Source: Riemerella columbina DSM 16469 (GTDB lineage Bacteria; Bacteroidota; Bacteroidia; Flavobacteriales; Weeksellaceae). Taken from it: a DNA stretch of 64,000 nt. The stretch lies in contig NZ_KB894282.1 in assembly GCF_000374405.1 (NCBI RefSeq), positions 1 through 64,000 of the forward strand, read 5' to 3'. The notes beneath the pieces are model-generated. The model searched no databases. It saw only the letters and a program-made list of their open reading frames with translations, and had not been told where the DNA came from. Position 1 is the first letter of the stretch. Each line of letters starts with the position of its first letter. Both the position numbers and the translations under genes were made by a program. Of this stretch, positions 33,621-43,401 are shown one piece after another.

Positions 33621-34172
33621 TTATTTTGTTTTTTTAGGACTCATCATCATGATCATTCTTTTACCCTCAAGTTTTGGTAATTGATCTACTTTACCTACAT
33701 GCTCTAAATCTTGAGCTAACTTAAGCAATAAAATCTCGCCTTGATCTTTAAATACGATAGAACGCCCTTTGAAAAATACATAAGTCTTTAGCTTACAACC
33801 TTCTTCCAAGAATTTTTCAGCATGTTTCTTCTTAAACTCGTAATCGTGCTCATCTGTCTGAGGACCAAAACGAATCTCTTTTACTACCACTTTTACTTGC
33901 TTAGCCTTTAGTTCCTTTTGTTTTTTCTTTTGCTCGTATAAGAATTTTTTATAGTCCATTATACGCGCTACATAAGGTTCGGCTTTATCAGAAATCACCA
34001 CCAAATCAAGTTCTTGTTCAGCAGCCATTTCTTTAGCTTTTGACAATGGGTAAACGCCTTGTTCTACATTCTCACCTACTAAACGGAGCTCTTTTGCACG
34101 GATTTTATCATTAATCATATGCGCGTCTTCCTGCTGACGACGCGGTGCATTCCTGTTGTTTTTTCTTCTAAT
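33621..34172 (-). CDS. infC: Translation initiation factor IF-3, non-AUG start
   Basis: Two-domain IF-3: N-domain with [21 protein letters not shown], linker [16 protein letters not shown], and C-domain ending [15 protein letters not shown]. The first ATG (34118) gives 165 residues, but the frame stays open upstream and encodes [15 protein letters not shown], a basic N-terminus like other Bacteroidota IF-3 proteins. I place the start at ATT (34172, giving 183 residues); ATA at 34178 is an alternative. infC is known in E. coli to use AUU so that IF-3 represses its own translation. Upstream neighbour is thrS. Confidence 0.92.
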   Translation of the reverse strand: MRRKNNRNAPRRQQEDAHMINDKIRAKELRLVGENVEQGVYPLSKAKEMAAEQELDLVVISDKAEPYVARIMDYKKFLYEQKKKQKELKAKQVKVVVKEIRFGPQTDEHDYEFKKKHAEKFLEEGCKLKTYVFFKGRSIVFKDQGEILLLKLAQDLEHVGKVDQLPKLEGKRMIMMMSPKKTK

Positions 34173-34210
34173 AGCTATGACTGTATATTTTTTAAGTTAA
34201 ACTTTATTTT

Positions 34211-36130
34211 TTAAATAGTAGCTTCTTTTTTGAAAAGTTCCACAAAAGCCTCAATAGACATTTCACCTAAATCGCCTTCACCTCTTTTTCTTACAGAAAC
34301 TGTACCATTTCCTTCTTCATTTTCACCAACGATGAGCATAAATGGTATCTTATTAAGTTCTGCATCACGGATTTTTTTACCCGTTTTTTCATTTCTTTCA
34401 TCTACTAAACCGCAAATATCGTTATTTTCCAACAATTGTGAAACTTTTTTCGCATAATTTGTATGTTTCTCACTAATTGGCAATAAAATATATTGCTCTG
34501 GACTTAGCCAAAGTGGAAAATCTCCCGCCGTATTTTCAATTAGAATAGCAATAAATCGTTCCATAGAACCGAATGGTGCACGGTGAATCATAATCGGTCT
34601 ATGTTTCTCATTATCACTGCCTGTATAAGTAAGGTCGAAGCGTTCTGGTAAATTATAATCTACTTGAATAGTTCCCAACTGCCAACTTCTACCCAATGCA
34701 TCTTTCACCATGAAGTCTAGTTTCGGACCATAAAAAGCCGCTTCCCCATATTCTACTATGGTGTTAAGCCCTTTATTTTTAGCCGCGGTAATAATCGCAC
34801 TCTCTGCCTTTTCCCAGTTTTCTTCGCTACCGATGTATTTTTCTCTATTGTCTTTATCTCTTAAAGAAACCTGCGCCACAAAATCCTCAAACCCTAAAGA
34901 TTTAAAGACATATAAGACCAAATCAATCACTTTTTCAAACTCACCTAATAATTGGTCTGGTGTACAGAATAAGTGGGCATCATCTTGAGTAAAGCCTCGC
35001 ACTCTGGTTAATCCGTGTAGCTCACCACTTTGTTCATAGCGGTATACGGTACCAAACTCTGCATAGCGTTTCGGTAAATCTCTATATGACCATTGGTGCG
35101 ATTTATAAATTTCACAATGGTGTGGGCAGTTCATTGGTTTTAATAAAAACTCTTCGCCTTCGTGTGGAGTTTTGATGGATTGGAAACTATCCGCCCCGTA
35201 TTTTTCATAGTGACCAGAAGTTTTATAGAGCTCTATATTTCCGATATGTGGCGTCATTACAAATTCGTATCCGCCTTTTTTCTGAGCATCGGAAAGGAAA
35301 TTTTCTAATTTTTTTCTAAGTGCTGTTCCTTTTGGTAACCATAGGGGTAATCCAGCACCTACTTTTTCAGAAAAAGTAAATAATCCTAACTCTTTACCTA
35401 GCTTTCTATGGTCGCGACGTTTGGCTTCTTCTAGTCTTTCTAAATATTCGGTTAAATATTTTTGTTTTGGAAATGAAATCCCATAAACTCTCGTCAATTG
35501 AGGGTTTTTCTCATCGCCTCTCCAGTAAGCTCCTGCAGCATTTAATACCTTAACGGCTTTTACAATTCCCGTAGATGGAATATGTCCTCCTCTACAAAGG
35601 TCGGTAAAGTCATCATGGGTACAGAAGGTAATTTCACCATCGTTAAGATTTTGAATTAATTCTGTCTTATAAGGGTTATCTGCATATTGTTTTAGTGCAT
35701 CAGCTTTGGAAACAGGGTAAAGACTAAAGGTGGAGTTTTTCTTTGCATTCTCCAACATTTTTTTTTCTATCTTTTCAAAGTCTTTTTCGGAAAGAGTTTC
35801 ATCACCGAAATCTACATCATAATAGAATCCATTTTCAATCGCTGGACCAATCGTGAGTTTAGCATCTGGGTAATACGCTAAAATGGCTTGTGCCAACAAA
35901 TGGGCAGAGGAATGCCAAAAGGCTTTTTTACCCAAATCATCATTCCATGTCAGTAACTGAACGGTGGCATCTTGCGTAATCGGTGTGGTAATTTCCACTT
36001 GCTTATCATTCACCATAGCAGAAATTGTATTTCTTGCTAGACCGTCGCTGATTGATTTTGCAACCTCATAAGGCGTTACAGCCCCTTCAAATTCCTTGAT
36101 GCTTCCATCTGGAAGAGTGATTTTTATCAT
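34211..36130 (-). CDS. thrS: Threonyl-tRNA synthetase
   Basis: 639 residues with the full bacterial layout: TGS domain (about 1-60), editing domain with [10 protein letters not shown] (HxxxH) and [10 protein letters not shown], class II catalytic core with [13 protein letters not shown] (zinc Cys and His), motif 2 [21 protein letters not shown], motif 3 [15 protein letters not shown], and a C-terminal anticodon-binding domain. Charges tRNA-Thr. thrS-infC-rpmI-rplT is a classical order; spacing to infC is 38 nt from the ATT start. Confidence 0.97.
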   Translation of the reverse strand: MIKITLPDGSIKEFEGAVTPYEVAKSISDGLARNTISAMVNDKQVEITTPITQDATVQLLTWNDDLGKKAFWHSSAHLLAQAILAYYPDAKLTIGPAIENGFYYDVDFGDETLSEKDFEKIEKKMLENAKKNSTFSLYPVSKADALKQYADNPYKTELIQNLNDGEITFCTHDDFTDLCRGGHIPSTGIVKAVKVLNAAGAYWRGDEKNPQLTRVYGISFPKQKYLTEYLERLEEAKRRDHRKLGKELGLFTFSEKVGAGLPLWLPKGTALRKKLENFLSDAQKKGGYEFVMTPHIGNIELYKTSGHYEKYGADSFQSIKTPHEGEEFLLKPMNCPHHCEIYKSHQWSYRDLPKRYAEFGTVYRYEQSGELHGLTRVRGFTQDDAHLFCTPDQLLGEFEKVIDLVLYVFKSLGFEDFVAQVSLRDKDNREKYIGSEENWEKAESAIITAAKNKGLNTIVEYGEAAFYGPKLDFMVKDALGRSWQLGTIQVDYNLPERFDLTYTGSDNEKHRPIMIHRAPFGSMERFIAILIENTAGDFPLWLSPEQYILLPISEKHTNYAKKVSQLLENNDICGLVDERNEKTGKKIRDAELNKIPFMLIVGENEEGNGTVSVRKRGEGDLGEMSIEAFVELFKKEATI

Positions 36131-36147
36131 ATTAAAATTTTAAAACG

Positions 36148-36155
36148 CAAAAATA
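36148..36155 (-). promoter_or_regulatory. Putative -7 element of thrS
   Basis: TATTTTTG on the minus strand, 17 nt before the ATG. The short leader leaves no room for a T-box. Confidence 0.4.
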
Positions 36156-36250
36156 CGAAAATTATGGTAATTTAAAAACTGATCCCCCAACCGAATGTTC
36201 TCCTTAAAAATCTCTTTATTACTGATAACGATTAAAAACTAAAAAGATGG

Positions 36251-36258
36251 TATCTTTG
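36251..36258 (+). promoter_or_regulatory. Putative -7 element of the FAD oxidoreductase gene
   Basis: TATCTTTG, exact consensus match, 27 nt before the ATG. Confidence 0.4.
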
Positions 36259-36285
36259 TGCTTACAAATTAATAGGTGCTGATTT

Positions 36286-37323
36286 ATGAAAACGGATTAC
36301 ATCATCGTGGGCGATGGCTATGCTGCGTTATTTTTCGCCCATCAACTCATTAAACATAACAAAACTTTCAAACTCTATTCCGAAGGTAAAAAAGGGGCTT
36401 CGCAAGTATCTGCGGGCATCATTAATCCTGTTGTATTAAAAAAATTCACTACCTTCTGGAACGCCATGGCACAAATCCAAAATCTGCACACTACCCTATC
36501 CGAAATGACCACTTATCTCGGAAAAGATTTTCTAATAAAAGATTCTATACAGCGTGTATTCCACGATGAAACCGAAAAACAACTTTGGCTAAAAAAAAGA
36601 GCAGAAAAAGAAGAATTACAACCCTTCCTCAACCCTGAATTTAAATCAATTGAGAATATACTTAATCCTTTTGGAACGGGGGAAGTTTGGCATTCTTCTA
36701 GGTTAGATGTAGATGCATTTTTTAGCACTTTCTTGGACTATTTAAAAAAACATCATCATTTGGTAAACGAAAAATTCGATTATAACCAACTAAATCCACA
36801 AACGCAGACTTATCAAAATCTCAATTATAGCCGCATTGTATTTGCAGAAGGGATGGGTATTTTAAATAATCCTTATTTTAAAAATATTGATATTCAACCC
36901 AACAAAGGACACCATATTAAAGTAACACTCTCAAAAGATATTGACTTTAAAGGTATCATCAAAAAGAAACATTTCTTGTTTCCACTGGCACATGGGCAAT
37001 ATTATTATGGAGGCACTTACGACCGTTTTAGCACAGAAGAGCGCATTGACGATAAAGCCGTAGCACAACTTAAAGAAGGTGTAGAAACCATTTATCCTAA
37101 TGATTATGATATCGTAGATACGCAATATGGCTTTAGACCCACCGTAAAGGATAGACGCCCAATGCTGGGCAACCATTCGGAATGGGATAACCTCTATATC
37201 TTTAATGGTCTGGGCGCTAGAGGAATTTTAAATGGTAATTATTTCGCCAAGATTCTTTATCATCACATTGAGCATAATGGTAATTTGCCAGAGGAAGTGA
37301 ATTGGAAACGATTTAATTCGTAA
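36286..37323 (+). CDS. DAO-family FAD-dependent oxidoreductase
   Basis: 345 residues. N-terminal dinucleotide-binding start DYIIVGDGYAALFFA (a GxGxxA variant), QVSAGIINPVVLKK, and C-terminal GFRPTVKDRRPMLGNHSEW and FNGLGARGILNG, the second FAD contact typical of the D-amino-acid oxidase/glycine oxidase superfamily. Substrate unknown. The end is 41 nt upstream of tsaE, and an internal TATCTTTG before tsaE suggests separate transcription. Confidence 0.82.
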   Translation: MKTDYIIVGDGYAALFFAHQLIKHNKTFKLYSEGKKGASQVSAGIINPVVLKKFTTFWNAMAQIQNLHTTLSEMTTYLGKDFLIKDSIQRVFHDETEKQLWLKKRAEKEELQPFLNPEFKSIENILNPFGTGEVWHSSRLDVDAFFSTFLDYLKKHHHLVNEKFDYNQLNPQTQTYQNLNYSRIVFAEGMGILNNPYFKNIDIQPNKGHHIKVTLSKDIDFKGIIKKKHFLFPLAHGQYYYGGTYDRFSTEERIDDKAVAQLKEGVETIYPNDYDIVDTQYGFRPTVKDRRPMLGNHSEWDNLYIFNGLGARGILNGNYFAKILYHHIEHNGNLPEEVNWKRFNS

Positions 37324-37334
37324 CTAAAAACTGC

Positions 37335-37342
37335 TATCTTTG
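37335..37342 (+). promoter_or_regulatory. Putative -7 element of tsaE
   Basis: TATCTTTG, 22 nt before the tsaE ATG. Confidence 0.4.
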
Positions 37343-37364
37343 CAATCGATTTTAAGATTAAAAC

Positions 37365-37772
37365 ATGGAATTTACAATTAAACATATAGAGGACTGGGAA
37401 ACCGTTGCCAAAGAATTGATACCCAATATCCAACATTCCATATTATTATTAAAAGGTAACCTTGGTGCAGGAAAAACTTCGTTTACCAAAGTTTTATTAA
37501 AACAATTAGGTTCCAATGATGAAGTTTCTTCGCCCACCTACTCTATTGTTAATGAATACGATACACCAAAAGGCAAAGTCTATCATTTCGATTTGTACCG
37601 TATGAATGCCATTGAAGAAGCCTTTGATATTGGTATTGAAGAGTATCTTGATAGCGGTGTATTATCCATTATAGAATGGCCAGAACTCTACGAAGAGGAA
37701 CTCTACGATATCCCTTATCATGAGATGAAAATAGAAAATATCGAAGGAAAAAGGCATATCATATTCAAATGA
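37365..37772 (+). CDS. tsaE: tRNA threonylcarbamoyladenosine biosynthesis ATPase TsaE
   Basis: 135 residues. P-loop GNLGAGKTSFTK (about 31-42), SSPTYSIVNEY (about 55-65), HFDLYRM and IIEWPE are all typical of TsaE/YjeE. Works with TsaB and TsaD in making t6A37 on ANN-decoding tRNAs. Directly upstream of ald, with a TATATTTG between them. Confidence 0.95.
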   Translation: MEFTIKHIEDWETVAKELIPNIQHSILLLKGNLGAGKTSFTKVLLKQLGSNDEVSSPTYSIVNEYDTPKGKVYHFDLYRMNAIEEAFDIGIEEYLDSGVLSIIEWPELYEEELYDIPYHEMKIENIEGKRHIIFK

Positions 37773-37786
37773 TGCCTATCTTTTCT

Positions 37787-37794
37787 TATATTTG
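37787..37794 (+). promoter_or_regulatory. Putative -7 element of ald
   Basis: TATATTTG, 24 nt before the ald ATG. Confidence 0.4.
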
Positions 37795-37818
37795 CTCCAT
37801 ATTTAGCGCTAGAATAAT

Positions 37819-39009
37819 ATGAGTAGTACCGTTTACACCCCTTTTAAAGAAGAAGATTTACTCCCAAAAGAGGAGCGTTTGGAAGTGGTAAAGAAAAACC
37901 AACAATTGTTTATTGGTATTCCAAAAGAAACTTGTCTTAATGAAAAAAGGCTATGCCTAACACCCGATGCAGTGCAGGTACTCACTCAAAATGGACATCA
38001 GGTCATTATGGAAACTGGAGCGGGGGAAGGTTGCTTCTTTACCGATTTGCAATATTCCGAAGCAGGTGCCACCATTACCAACGACGCTAAAATAGCACTA
38101 GGACAGCAATTGGTACTAAAAGTTAACCCGCCTACCTTAGACGAAATTCCTTATTTGAAAAACGGAGCATTTCTTATTTCTGCTTTACAAGTTAATTTAA
38201 GAGATGCAGAATATTTCCAAGCCTTAGCCCACAAAAAAATCAGTGCGATTGCTTTTGAATTTGTAAAAGACGAATACCAACAATTGGCATTGGTTAGACT
38301 AATTGGCGAAATTGCAGGGAATGTTTCCATCCTCTACGCTGCCGAACTTTTAGCAAAATCCAATGGATTGATGCTAGGGGGGATTACGGGAGTTCGTCCT
38401 GCGGAAGTGGTGATTATTGGGGCGGGAATTTTAGGCGAATTTGCCGCTAAAACTGCCATTGGGTTGGGTGCTCATGTAAAAGTATTCGACAACTCCTTAG
38501 CTAAGTTAAGACGATTGCACAATTTTATAGACAACCGAGTGTCTACCTCCATCATCGACCCTAAAGAATTAGGCAAAAGTTTAAGACGCGCCGATGTCCT
38601 TATCGGAGCTTTACAACGCAGAAATTTTCCACCTGTGGTAACAGAAGAGATGATTACGAAAATGAAAGCCGGTAGCGTCGCCATAGACTTAACCATAGAT
38701 TACGGCAAATCCATAGAAACAGCAGAACTTACTACGATAAACGACCCTGTCATCTTCAAACATGGCGTGGTGCATTCTGGGATTCCCAATATCACTTCTA
38801 AAACGCCGAGAACAACTACTAAAGCCATTAGTAACTTTTTCCTTAGTTATTTATTGGATGCAGAACACGATGGCGGTCTAGAAACGATGCTTCTAAAAAA
38901 CACCAATATGAAGGATTGTTTCTACACTTACAAAGGGAAATTTACGAAGAAAATGGTTTGCGAAAGATTTCATTTGCCTTACCATGACATCAATTTATTA
39001 ACTTACTAA
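37819..39009 (+). CDS. ald: Alanine dehydrogenase
   Basis: 396 residues of the alanine dehydrogenase/PNT alpha family. Seen: IGIPKETCLNEKRLCLTP near 32-49, the NAD-binding motif VVIIGAGILGEFAAKTA at about 197-213, and HSGIPNITSKTPRTTTKAIS at about 318-337. Reversibly deaminates alanine to pyruvate with NAD. It has an N-terminal extension of about 30 residues compared with the Bacillus enzyme. The stop overlaps the next ATG by one base (TAATG). Confidence 0.88.
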   Translation: MSSTVYTPFKEEDLLPKEERLEVVKKNQQLFIGIPKETCLNEKRLCLTPDAVQVLTQNGHQVIMETGAGEGCFFTDLQYSEAGATITNDAKIALGQQLVLKVNPPTLDEIPYLKNGAFLISALQVNLRDAEYFQALAHKKISAIAFEFVKDEYQQLALVRLIGEIAGNVSILYAAELLAKSNGLMLGGITGVRPAEVVIIGAGILGEFAAKTAIGLGAHVKVFDNSLAKLRRLHNFIDNRVSTSIIDPKELGKSLRRADVLIGALQRRNFPPVVTEEMITKMKAGSVAIDLTIDYGKSIETAELTTINDPVIFKHGVVHSGIPNITSKTPRTTTKAISNFFLSYLLDAEHDGGLETMLLKNTNMKDCFYTYKGKFTKKMVCERFHLPYHDINLLTY

Positions 39010-39386
39010 TGAGAAAATTGAAATTTTATTTAATAGGTTTAATTCCAGGATGTATTCTGATGATTTTTATCCTTAACCAAAAAGGCGTCAGTTGTAGTGG
39101 CTATTTACCTAATAGTAGAGTCATTACAGAAACTTTATCTAAAGAATTTGAATATTCAGAAGCATTTAAAACTGCTTTAGCCCAACATCATATTTCAGAG
39201 CAATTTGTAAAGGATACCTTAGTCCCAAATGGCGATATAGACTTTGATAAAAGTAAGGCACAGCAAAAACCTTGTCCAGAATATTGGTTAGAATATCATG
39301 ACCAACAAAAGCACTATGGCATAACCTTTGAAAAATGCGAGGACAAAGCCTATTTTAAAACTTTGGAAACCATTAATCCAAAATAA
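39009..39386 (+). CDS. Membrane-anchored hypothetical protein after ald
   Basis: 125 residues, not firmly recognised. One N-terminal transmembrane or uncleaved signal segment (KLKFYLIGLIPGCILMIFIL), then a small hydrophilic domain with three cysteines (CSGY, PCPEY, EKCEDK). Translationally coupled to ald by a TAATG overlap and 15 nt before tyrA. Proteins like this, sometimes tagged DUF4258, are common in flavobacteria; no function assigned. Confidence 0.7.
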   Translation: MRKLKFYLIGLIPGCILMIFILNQKGVSCSGYLPNSRVITETLSKEFEYSEAFKTALAQHHISEQFVKDTLVPNGDIDFDKSKAQQKPCPEYWLEYHDQQKHYGITFEKCEDKAYFKTLETINPK

Positions 39387-39401
39387 TTCTAACTCAGAAG
39401 C

Positions 39402-40244
39402 ATGAAATTAGCAGTAATTGGTGTAGGACTTATTGGTGGCTCTATGGCGCTCAAATTAAAACAAAAAAGAGCGGTAGAAATGGTCTATGGTGTAGATGCT
39501 AATATTCAGCATTTAGAGGAAGCATTGGCACTGGGCATTATTGATAAACCTGCTACTTTGGACAAGGCAATCGCAAATTCCGATGTCATCATTTTAGCAA
39601 TTCCAGTAGATGCCACGCAGCAATTATTGCCCGAAGTTTTAGACCAAATAAAACCCCATCAAATGGTGATGGACACAGGCTCTACAAAGCAAGGCATTGT
39701 TGAGATGGTAAAGTATCATCCCAAAAGAGCGCAGTTTGTAGCTACGCATCCTATGTGGGGAACAGAAAATAGCGGACCTCAGTCGGCACAGAAAGAAGCC
39801 TTTACGGGAAAAGTTGCCGTCCTCTGCGACATTAATGATTCGAGTCCTGATGCCTTTAAAATGGCTAAACAGATTTATCAACATTTGGATATGGAAGTAA
39901 TTGATATGCCTGCTGATGAGCATGATGTCCATACGGCATACATTTCGCATATCTCGCACATCACTTCTTATGCTTTAGCCAATACTGTATTGGAAAAAGA
40001 AAAAGAAGAAGATAAAATTTTCCAATTGGCAAGTTCTGGATTTTCCAGTACGGTAAGATTGGCAAAATCGCATCCCGAAATGTGGGTACCGATTTTTAAA
40101 CACAACAAAGAAAATGTTTTGGATGTTCTAAATGAGCATATCTCTCAACTCAGAAAATTTAAATCAGCATTAGAAAAAGAAAATTATACTTTTTTAGAAG
40201 AATTAATAACAAATGCAAACAAAATAAAAGGCATTTTAAAATAG
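39402..40244 (+). CDS. tyrA: Prephenate dehydrogenase
   Basis: 280 residues. NAD-binding start LAVIGVGLIGGSMAL (2-16), DTGSTKQGIVE near 91-101, ATHPMWGTENSGP near 111-123 and SHISHITSYALA near 185-196 with conserved histidines are the TyrA signatures. Oxidative decarboxylation of prephenate to 4-hydroxyphenylpyruvate for tyrosine synthesis. No chorismate-mutase fusion. 10 nt before the potassium transporter gene. Confidence 0.9.
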   Translation: MKLAVIGVGLIGGSMALKLKQKRAVEMVYGVDANIQHLEEALALGIIDKPATLDKAIANSDVIILAIPVDATQQLLPEVLDQIKPHQMVMDTGSTKQGIVEMVKYHPKRAQFVATHPMWGTENSGPQSAQKEAFTGKVAVLCDINDSSPDAFKMAKQIYQHLDMEVIDMPADEHDVHTAYISHISHITSYALANTVLEKEKEEDKIFQLASSGFSSTVRLAKSHPEMWVPIFKHNKENVLDVLNEHISQLRKFKSALEKENYTFLEELITNANKIKGILK

Positions 40245-40254
40245 AAAAAGACCT

Positions 40255-42012
40255 ATGGGATTTAATTTTAGATTTTTATACATTTTTTCATTGATTATCA
40301 GTTTCTTGGGAATCATTGCCTTTATTGGAGACTATGGTTTTACCCATTCCAAAGAGTCCAGAACTATTTTTGATGGCTATTACCACTTCGTACTTGCCGT
40401 TGGGCTAATTTCTACAGCAACAAGATATTACGAGGATAAAATCCGATTTCTAAAAAACAAATCGTTTTTGTTTGATTTGGCTACGGTAATTTTTACCATT
40501 GTTATTTATTATTTTCACTTTTTAAGCCCTTTTCATGGGCAATTAGACCATTTCTTCGCCAATCGCTATTGGGTTATTTTTACGGTGGTACTGACTTTTA
40601 TCCGAGAGTTTTCGGATTTAAAAATTAATTTTAATAGAACCGTGCTCAATCCTGCACAATTATTCATCAGTAGTTTTATAGCGATTATTTTAATTGGTTC
40701 TTATTTGTTGACTTTACCTAAAGCCACTGTACATGGCATTGATTTTATTGATGCTTTATTTACCTCTACCAGTGCCGTTTGTGTAACGGGGCTTGCAGTA
40801 CTCAATACAGGTTCAGATTTTACTACTTTTGGTAAAGTGATTATCATTACTTTAATTCAAATTGGTGGACTAGGGATATTAACCTTTGCGAGTTATTTCA
40901 GTTATTTTTTCAAAGGGGGTACTTCTTATGAAAACCAACTGGCACTAAGCGATATGACGAGTTCTAAAAAATTAGGCGATGTATTTTCTATGCTAAAAAA
41001 CATTATCCTAATTACCTTTGGAATTGAATTATTTTCTGCGGCACTTATCTATTCTAGTGTAGACCCTAATTTATTTCCATCAAAATTTCATCATGTCTTT
41101 TTTGCAATTTTCCATGCGGTTTCTGCCTTCTGTAATGCTGGATTTTCAACCTCAGATGCCAGTTTGTACGACCTCACTTTTAGATATAACTATTTCTTAC
41201 TCTTAGTAGTAGCGTTTACTTTTATATTTGGAGGATTGGGCTTCCCTATTGTAGTGAATATTTTGAAATATCTGCGTTATAAAATTTCTCAAATCATACA
41301 TTTTACTTCTAAAAAAAATAGATTTTATAAACCTTGGATTATCAGTTTAGATAGCCGTATTACTTTAGTCACAACGATTTCTTTAACAACGGTTGCCACA
41401 TTGCTATTTTATATTATGGAATACCATAATACTTTGGAAGAACACCATTCTTATTTTGGAAAATTTGTGACTTCGTTTTTTGCAGCTGCTACCCCTAGAA
41501 CTGCGGGATTCAACTCTATTGATAATGCCTCTATGTCCTTCCCTACCATTATGATGATTTTTCTTCTGATGTGGGTAGGTGCCTCACCACAATCTACGGG
41601 TGGTGGTATTAAAACCAATACCTTTGCCATTGCATTCTTGAATGTACTGAGCCTTGCAAAGGGTAAATCTAAAGTGGAAATATTCCGTAGAGAGGTGGCA
41701 GAAATTTCTATCAGAAGAGCCTTTGCCATTATGACTCTATCCCTTATGGCAATTGGGCTGGGGATTATGCTCATCACTTTTTTTGACCCAGATAAAAATC
41801 TTTTGGATATCTCTTTTGAATGTTTTTCCGCTTATAGTACCGTGGGACTTAGTTTGGGTATTACAGCAGACCTTACCGCGCCTTCTAAAATGGTGCTTAT
41901 TGGAATTATGTTTGTAGGGCGTATCAGTATGCTATCTTTAGTGATTGCCATTGTGAAAAAAGCAAAATACAAAAACTACCAATATCCTAAAGAGGAAATA
42001 ACAATGAACTAA
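40255..42012 (+). CDS. TrkH/KtrB-type potassium uptake membrane subunit
   Basis: 585 residues with about ten membrane segments. Four pore-loop units are visible as glycine motifs: TSTSAVCVTGLAV, HAVSAFCNAGFST, AAATPRTAGFNSI and SAYSTVGLSLGI. An N-terminal extension with extra helices is typical of Bacteroidota members. Translocates K+ (with Na+ or H+), gated by the cytoplasmic RCK subunit encoded 34 nt downstream. Confidence 0.92.
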   Translation: MGFNFRFLYIFSLIISFLGIIAFIGDYGFTHSKESRTIFDGYYHFVLAVGLISTATRYYEDKIRFLKNKSFLFDLATVIFTIVIYYFHFLSPFHGQLDHFFANRYWVIFTVVLTFIREFSDLKINFNRTVLNPAQLFISSFIAIILIGSYLLTLPKATVHGIDFIDALFTSTSAVCVTGLAVLNTGSDFTTFGKVIIITLIQIGGLGILTFASYFSYFFKGGTSYENQLALSDMTSSKKLGDVFSMLKNIILITFGIELFSAALIYSSVDPNLFPSKFHHVFFAIFHAVSAFCNAGFSTSDASLYDLTFRYNYFLLLVVAFTFIFGGLGFPIVVNILKYLRYKISQIIHFTSKKNRFYKPWIISLDSRITLVTTISLTTVATLLFYIMEYHNTLEEHHSYFGKFVTSFFAAATPRTAGFNSIDNASMSFPTIMMIFLLMWVGASPQSTGGGIKTNTFAIAFLNVLSLAKGKSKVEIFRREVAEISIRRAFAIMTLSLMAIGLGIMLITFFDPDKNLLDISFECFSAYSTVGLSLGITADLTAPSKMVLIGIMFVGRISMLSLVIAIVKKAKYKNYQYPKEEITMN

Positions 42013-42046
42013 ATTTAAACCGATTAAAACATTATAAAATAAAATT

Positions 42047-42742
42047 ATGAAATATATTATCGTAGGACTCGGAAACTTTGGGGCATCTTTAGCCGAAAAA
42101 CTAACTGCTCAAGGCAATGAAGTGATTGGGATTGACACCAGTATGGCAAAAGTAGATGCGTGCAAAGAAAAAATATCCCATACCATTTGTATGGACGCCA
42201 CAGACGAATATACCGTATCTGGATTACCATTAAAAGACACCGATATCTTTGTGGTGGCCATTGGGGAAGACCAAGGTTCTAATGTGATGACCACCGCACT
42301 ACTTAAAAATCTACAAGTAAAACGCCTCATCAGTAGAGCCATCAACCCTTTACACGAAAAAGTGCTACAAGCCATTGGTGTAGACGAAATAGTACACCCC
42401 GAAGAAGAAACCGCCGAAAGATGGGCAAAAAAACTCTGTCTCTGCAATGTGGTAGATTCATTTGAATTGAACCAAGAATACAGTATCATCGAAGCTAAAG
42501 TCCCTGAAGAATATGTAGGTCAAACTTTAAAAGACCTCAACTTTAGAGAAAAATATAATTTAGTACCTTTAACGATTATAAAGCAAGTAGAAGTAAAAAG
42601 TCTATTAGGTAAAACTAAAAAAGAGAATAAAGTATTGGGCGTTGCTGTTGCCAATAATATTTTGGAATCTGGCGATATATTGGTGCTTTATGGCTCTAAT
42701 AAAGACTTACAGCGCTTCCTTAAACTAAAACTAAGACCTTAA
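42047..42742 (+). CDS. RCK/TrkA-type regulator of potassium uptake
   Basis: 231 residues. RCK-N Rossmann fold with GLGNFGASLAEKL (about 7-19), acidic IDTSMAKVD, and MDATDEYTV, followed by an RCK-C domain (about 135-225). Binds nucleotides and gates the adjacent channel subunit. Slightly longer at the C-terminus than KtrA because of the insertion KVEVKSLLGKTKKENKV-like segment around 185-200. Confidence 0.9.
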   Translation: MKYIIVGLGNFGASLAEKLTAQGNEVIGIDTSMAKVDACKEKISHTICMDATDEYTVSGLPLKDTDIFVVAIGEDQGSNVMTTALLKNLQVKRLISRAINPLHEKVLQAIGVDEIVHPEEETAERWAKKLCLCNVVDSFELNQEYSIIEAKVPEEYVGQTLKDLNFREKYNLVPLTIIKQVEVKSLLGKTKKENKVLGVAVANNILESGDILVLYGSNKDLQRFLKLKLRP

Positions 42743-42745
42743 TAT

Positions 42746-43375
42746 ATGAATGGATTCGGTAGAGATTTGGTCAAGAAAATAAAGCAAGCCCCTTTAGAGG
42801 GGGAGCAAGCCCACCGCCTGTTTTCGCCACCCTACCGACCGCTATTCACTTTTGAAGAAATCTTATCCAAGCAACCCAAATGGGCTGCCGTTAATCTGCT
42901 ACTCTACCTAAAAAATGACGAGTGGCATATCCCTCTAATTGTGAGAAGCACCAACAAAAACGACCGCCATAGTGGGCAAATTTCTTTACCTGGTGGAAAA
43001 CAAGAGCCAGAGGACAAAAACTTTGCGGCAACTGCCATTAGAGAAACCTCTGAGGAGCTTGGGGTTCATAAAGCTTATATTCGATTGATAAGGGAAATTA
43101 GCCCCATCTATATTCCACCGAGCAATTTCTATGTATATGCGTATATTTCTTATACTAAAAAGAATCCAACCTACCATTTACAAGAACGCGAAGCTGTGGA
43201 ATTAATAGAGTTACCGATATCCGAACTTTTGGAACTGACCGAACGCCCAAAGTGGATGTCCCTTCCCGATACTAAAGGCATAGAAGTCCCTGTGATTCAC
43301 TATAAAGACTACACCATTTGGGGTGCCACCTCTATGATTTTAAGCGAATTTAGCCGATTGCTTAAAAATGTGTAA
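42746..43375 (+). CDS. NUDIX hydrolase, CoA pyrophosphatase type
   Basis: 209 residues with a full NUDIX box (GGKQEPEDKNFAATAIRETSEELG pattern at about 84-107, G-x5-E-x7-REx2EE-x-G). Preceding segment RHSGQISLPGGK matches the NudL/CoAse group that hydrolyses coenzyme A and its derivatives to phosphopantetheine and 3',5'-ADP. Starts 3 nt after the RCK gene stop. Substrate by family inference. Confidence 0.82.
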   Translation: MNGFGRDLVKKIKQAPLEGEQAHRLFSPPYRPLFTFEEILSKQPKWAAVNLLLYLKNDEWHIPLIVRSTNKNDRHSGQISLPGGKQEPEDKNFAATAIRETSEELGVHKAYIRLIREISPIYIPPSNFYVYAYISYTKKNPTYHLQEREAVELIELPISELLELTERPKWMSLPDTKGIEVPVIHYKDYTIWGATSMILSEFSRLLKNV

Positions 43376-43380
43376 ATTTG
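43373..43380 (+). promoter_or_regulatory. Putative -7 element of plsC
   Basis: TAAATTTG overlapping the NUDIX stop codon, 21 nt before the plsC ATG. Confidence 0.35.
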
Positions 43381-43401
43381 TCCGCTTAATCCATTTTAAA
43401 T

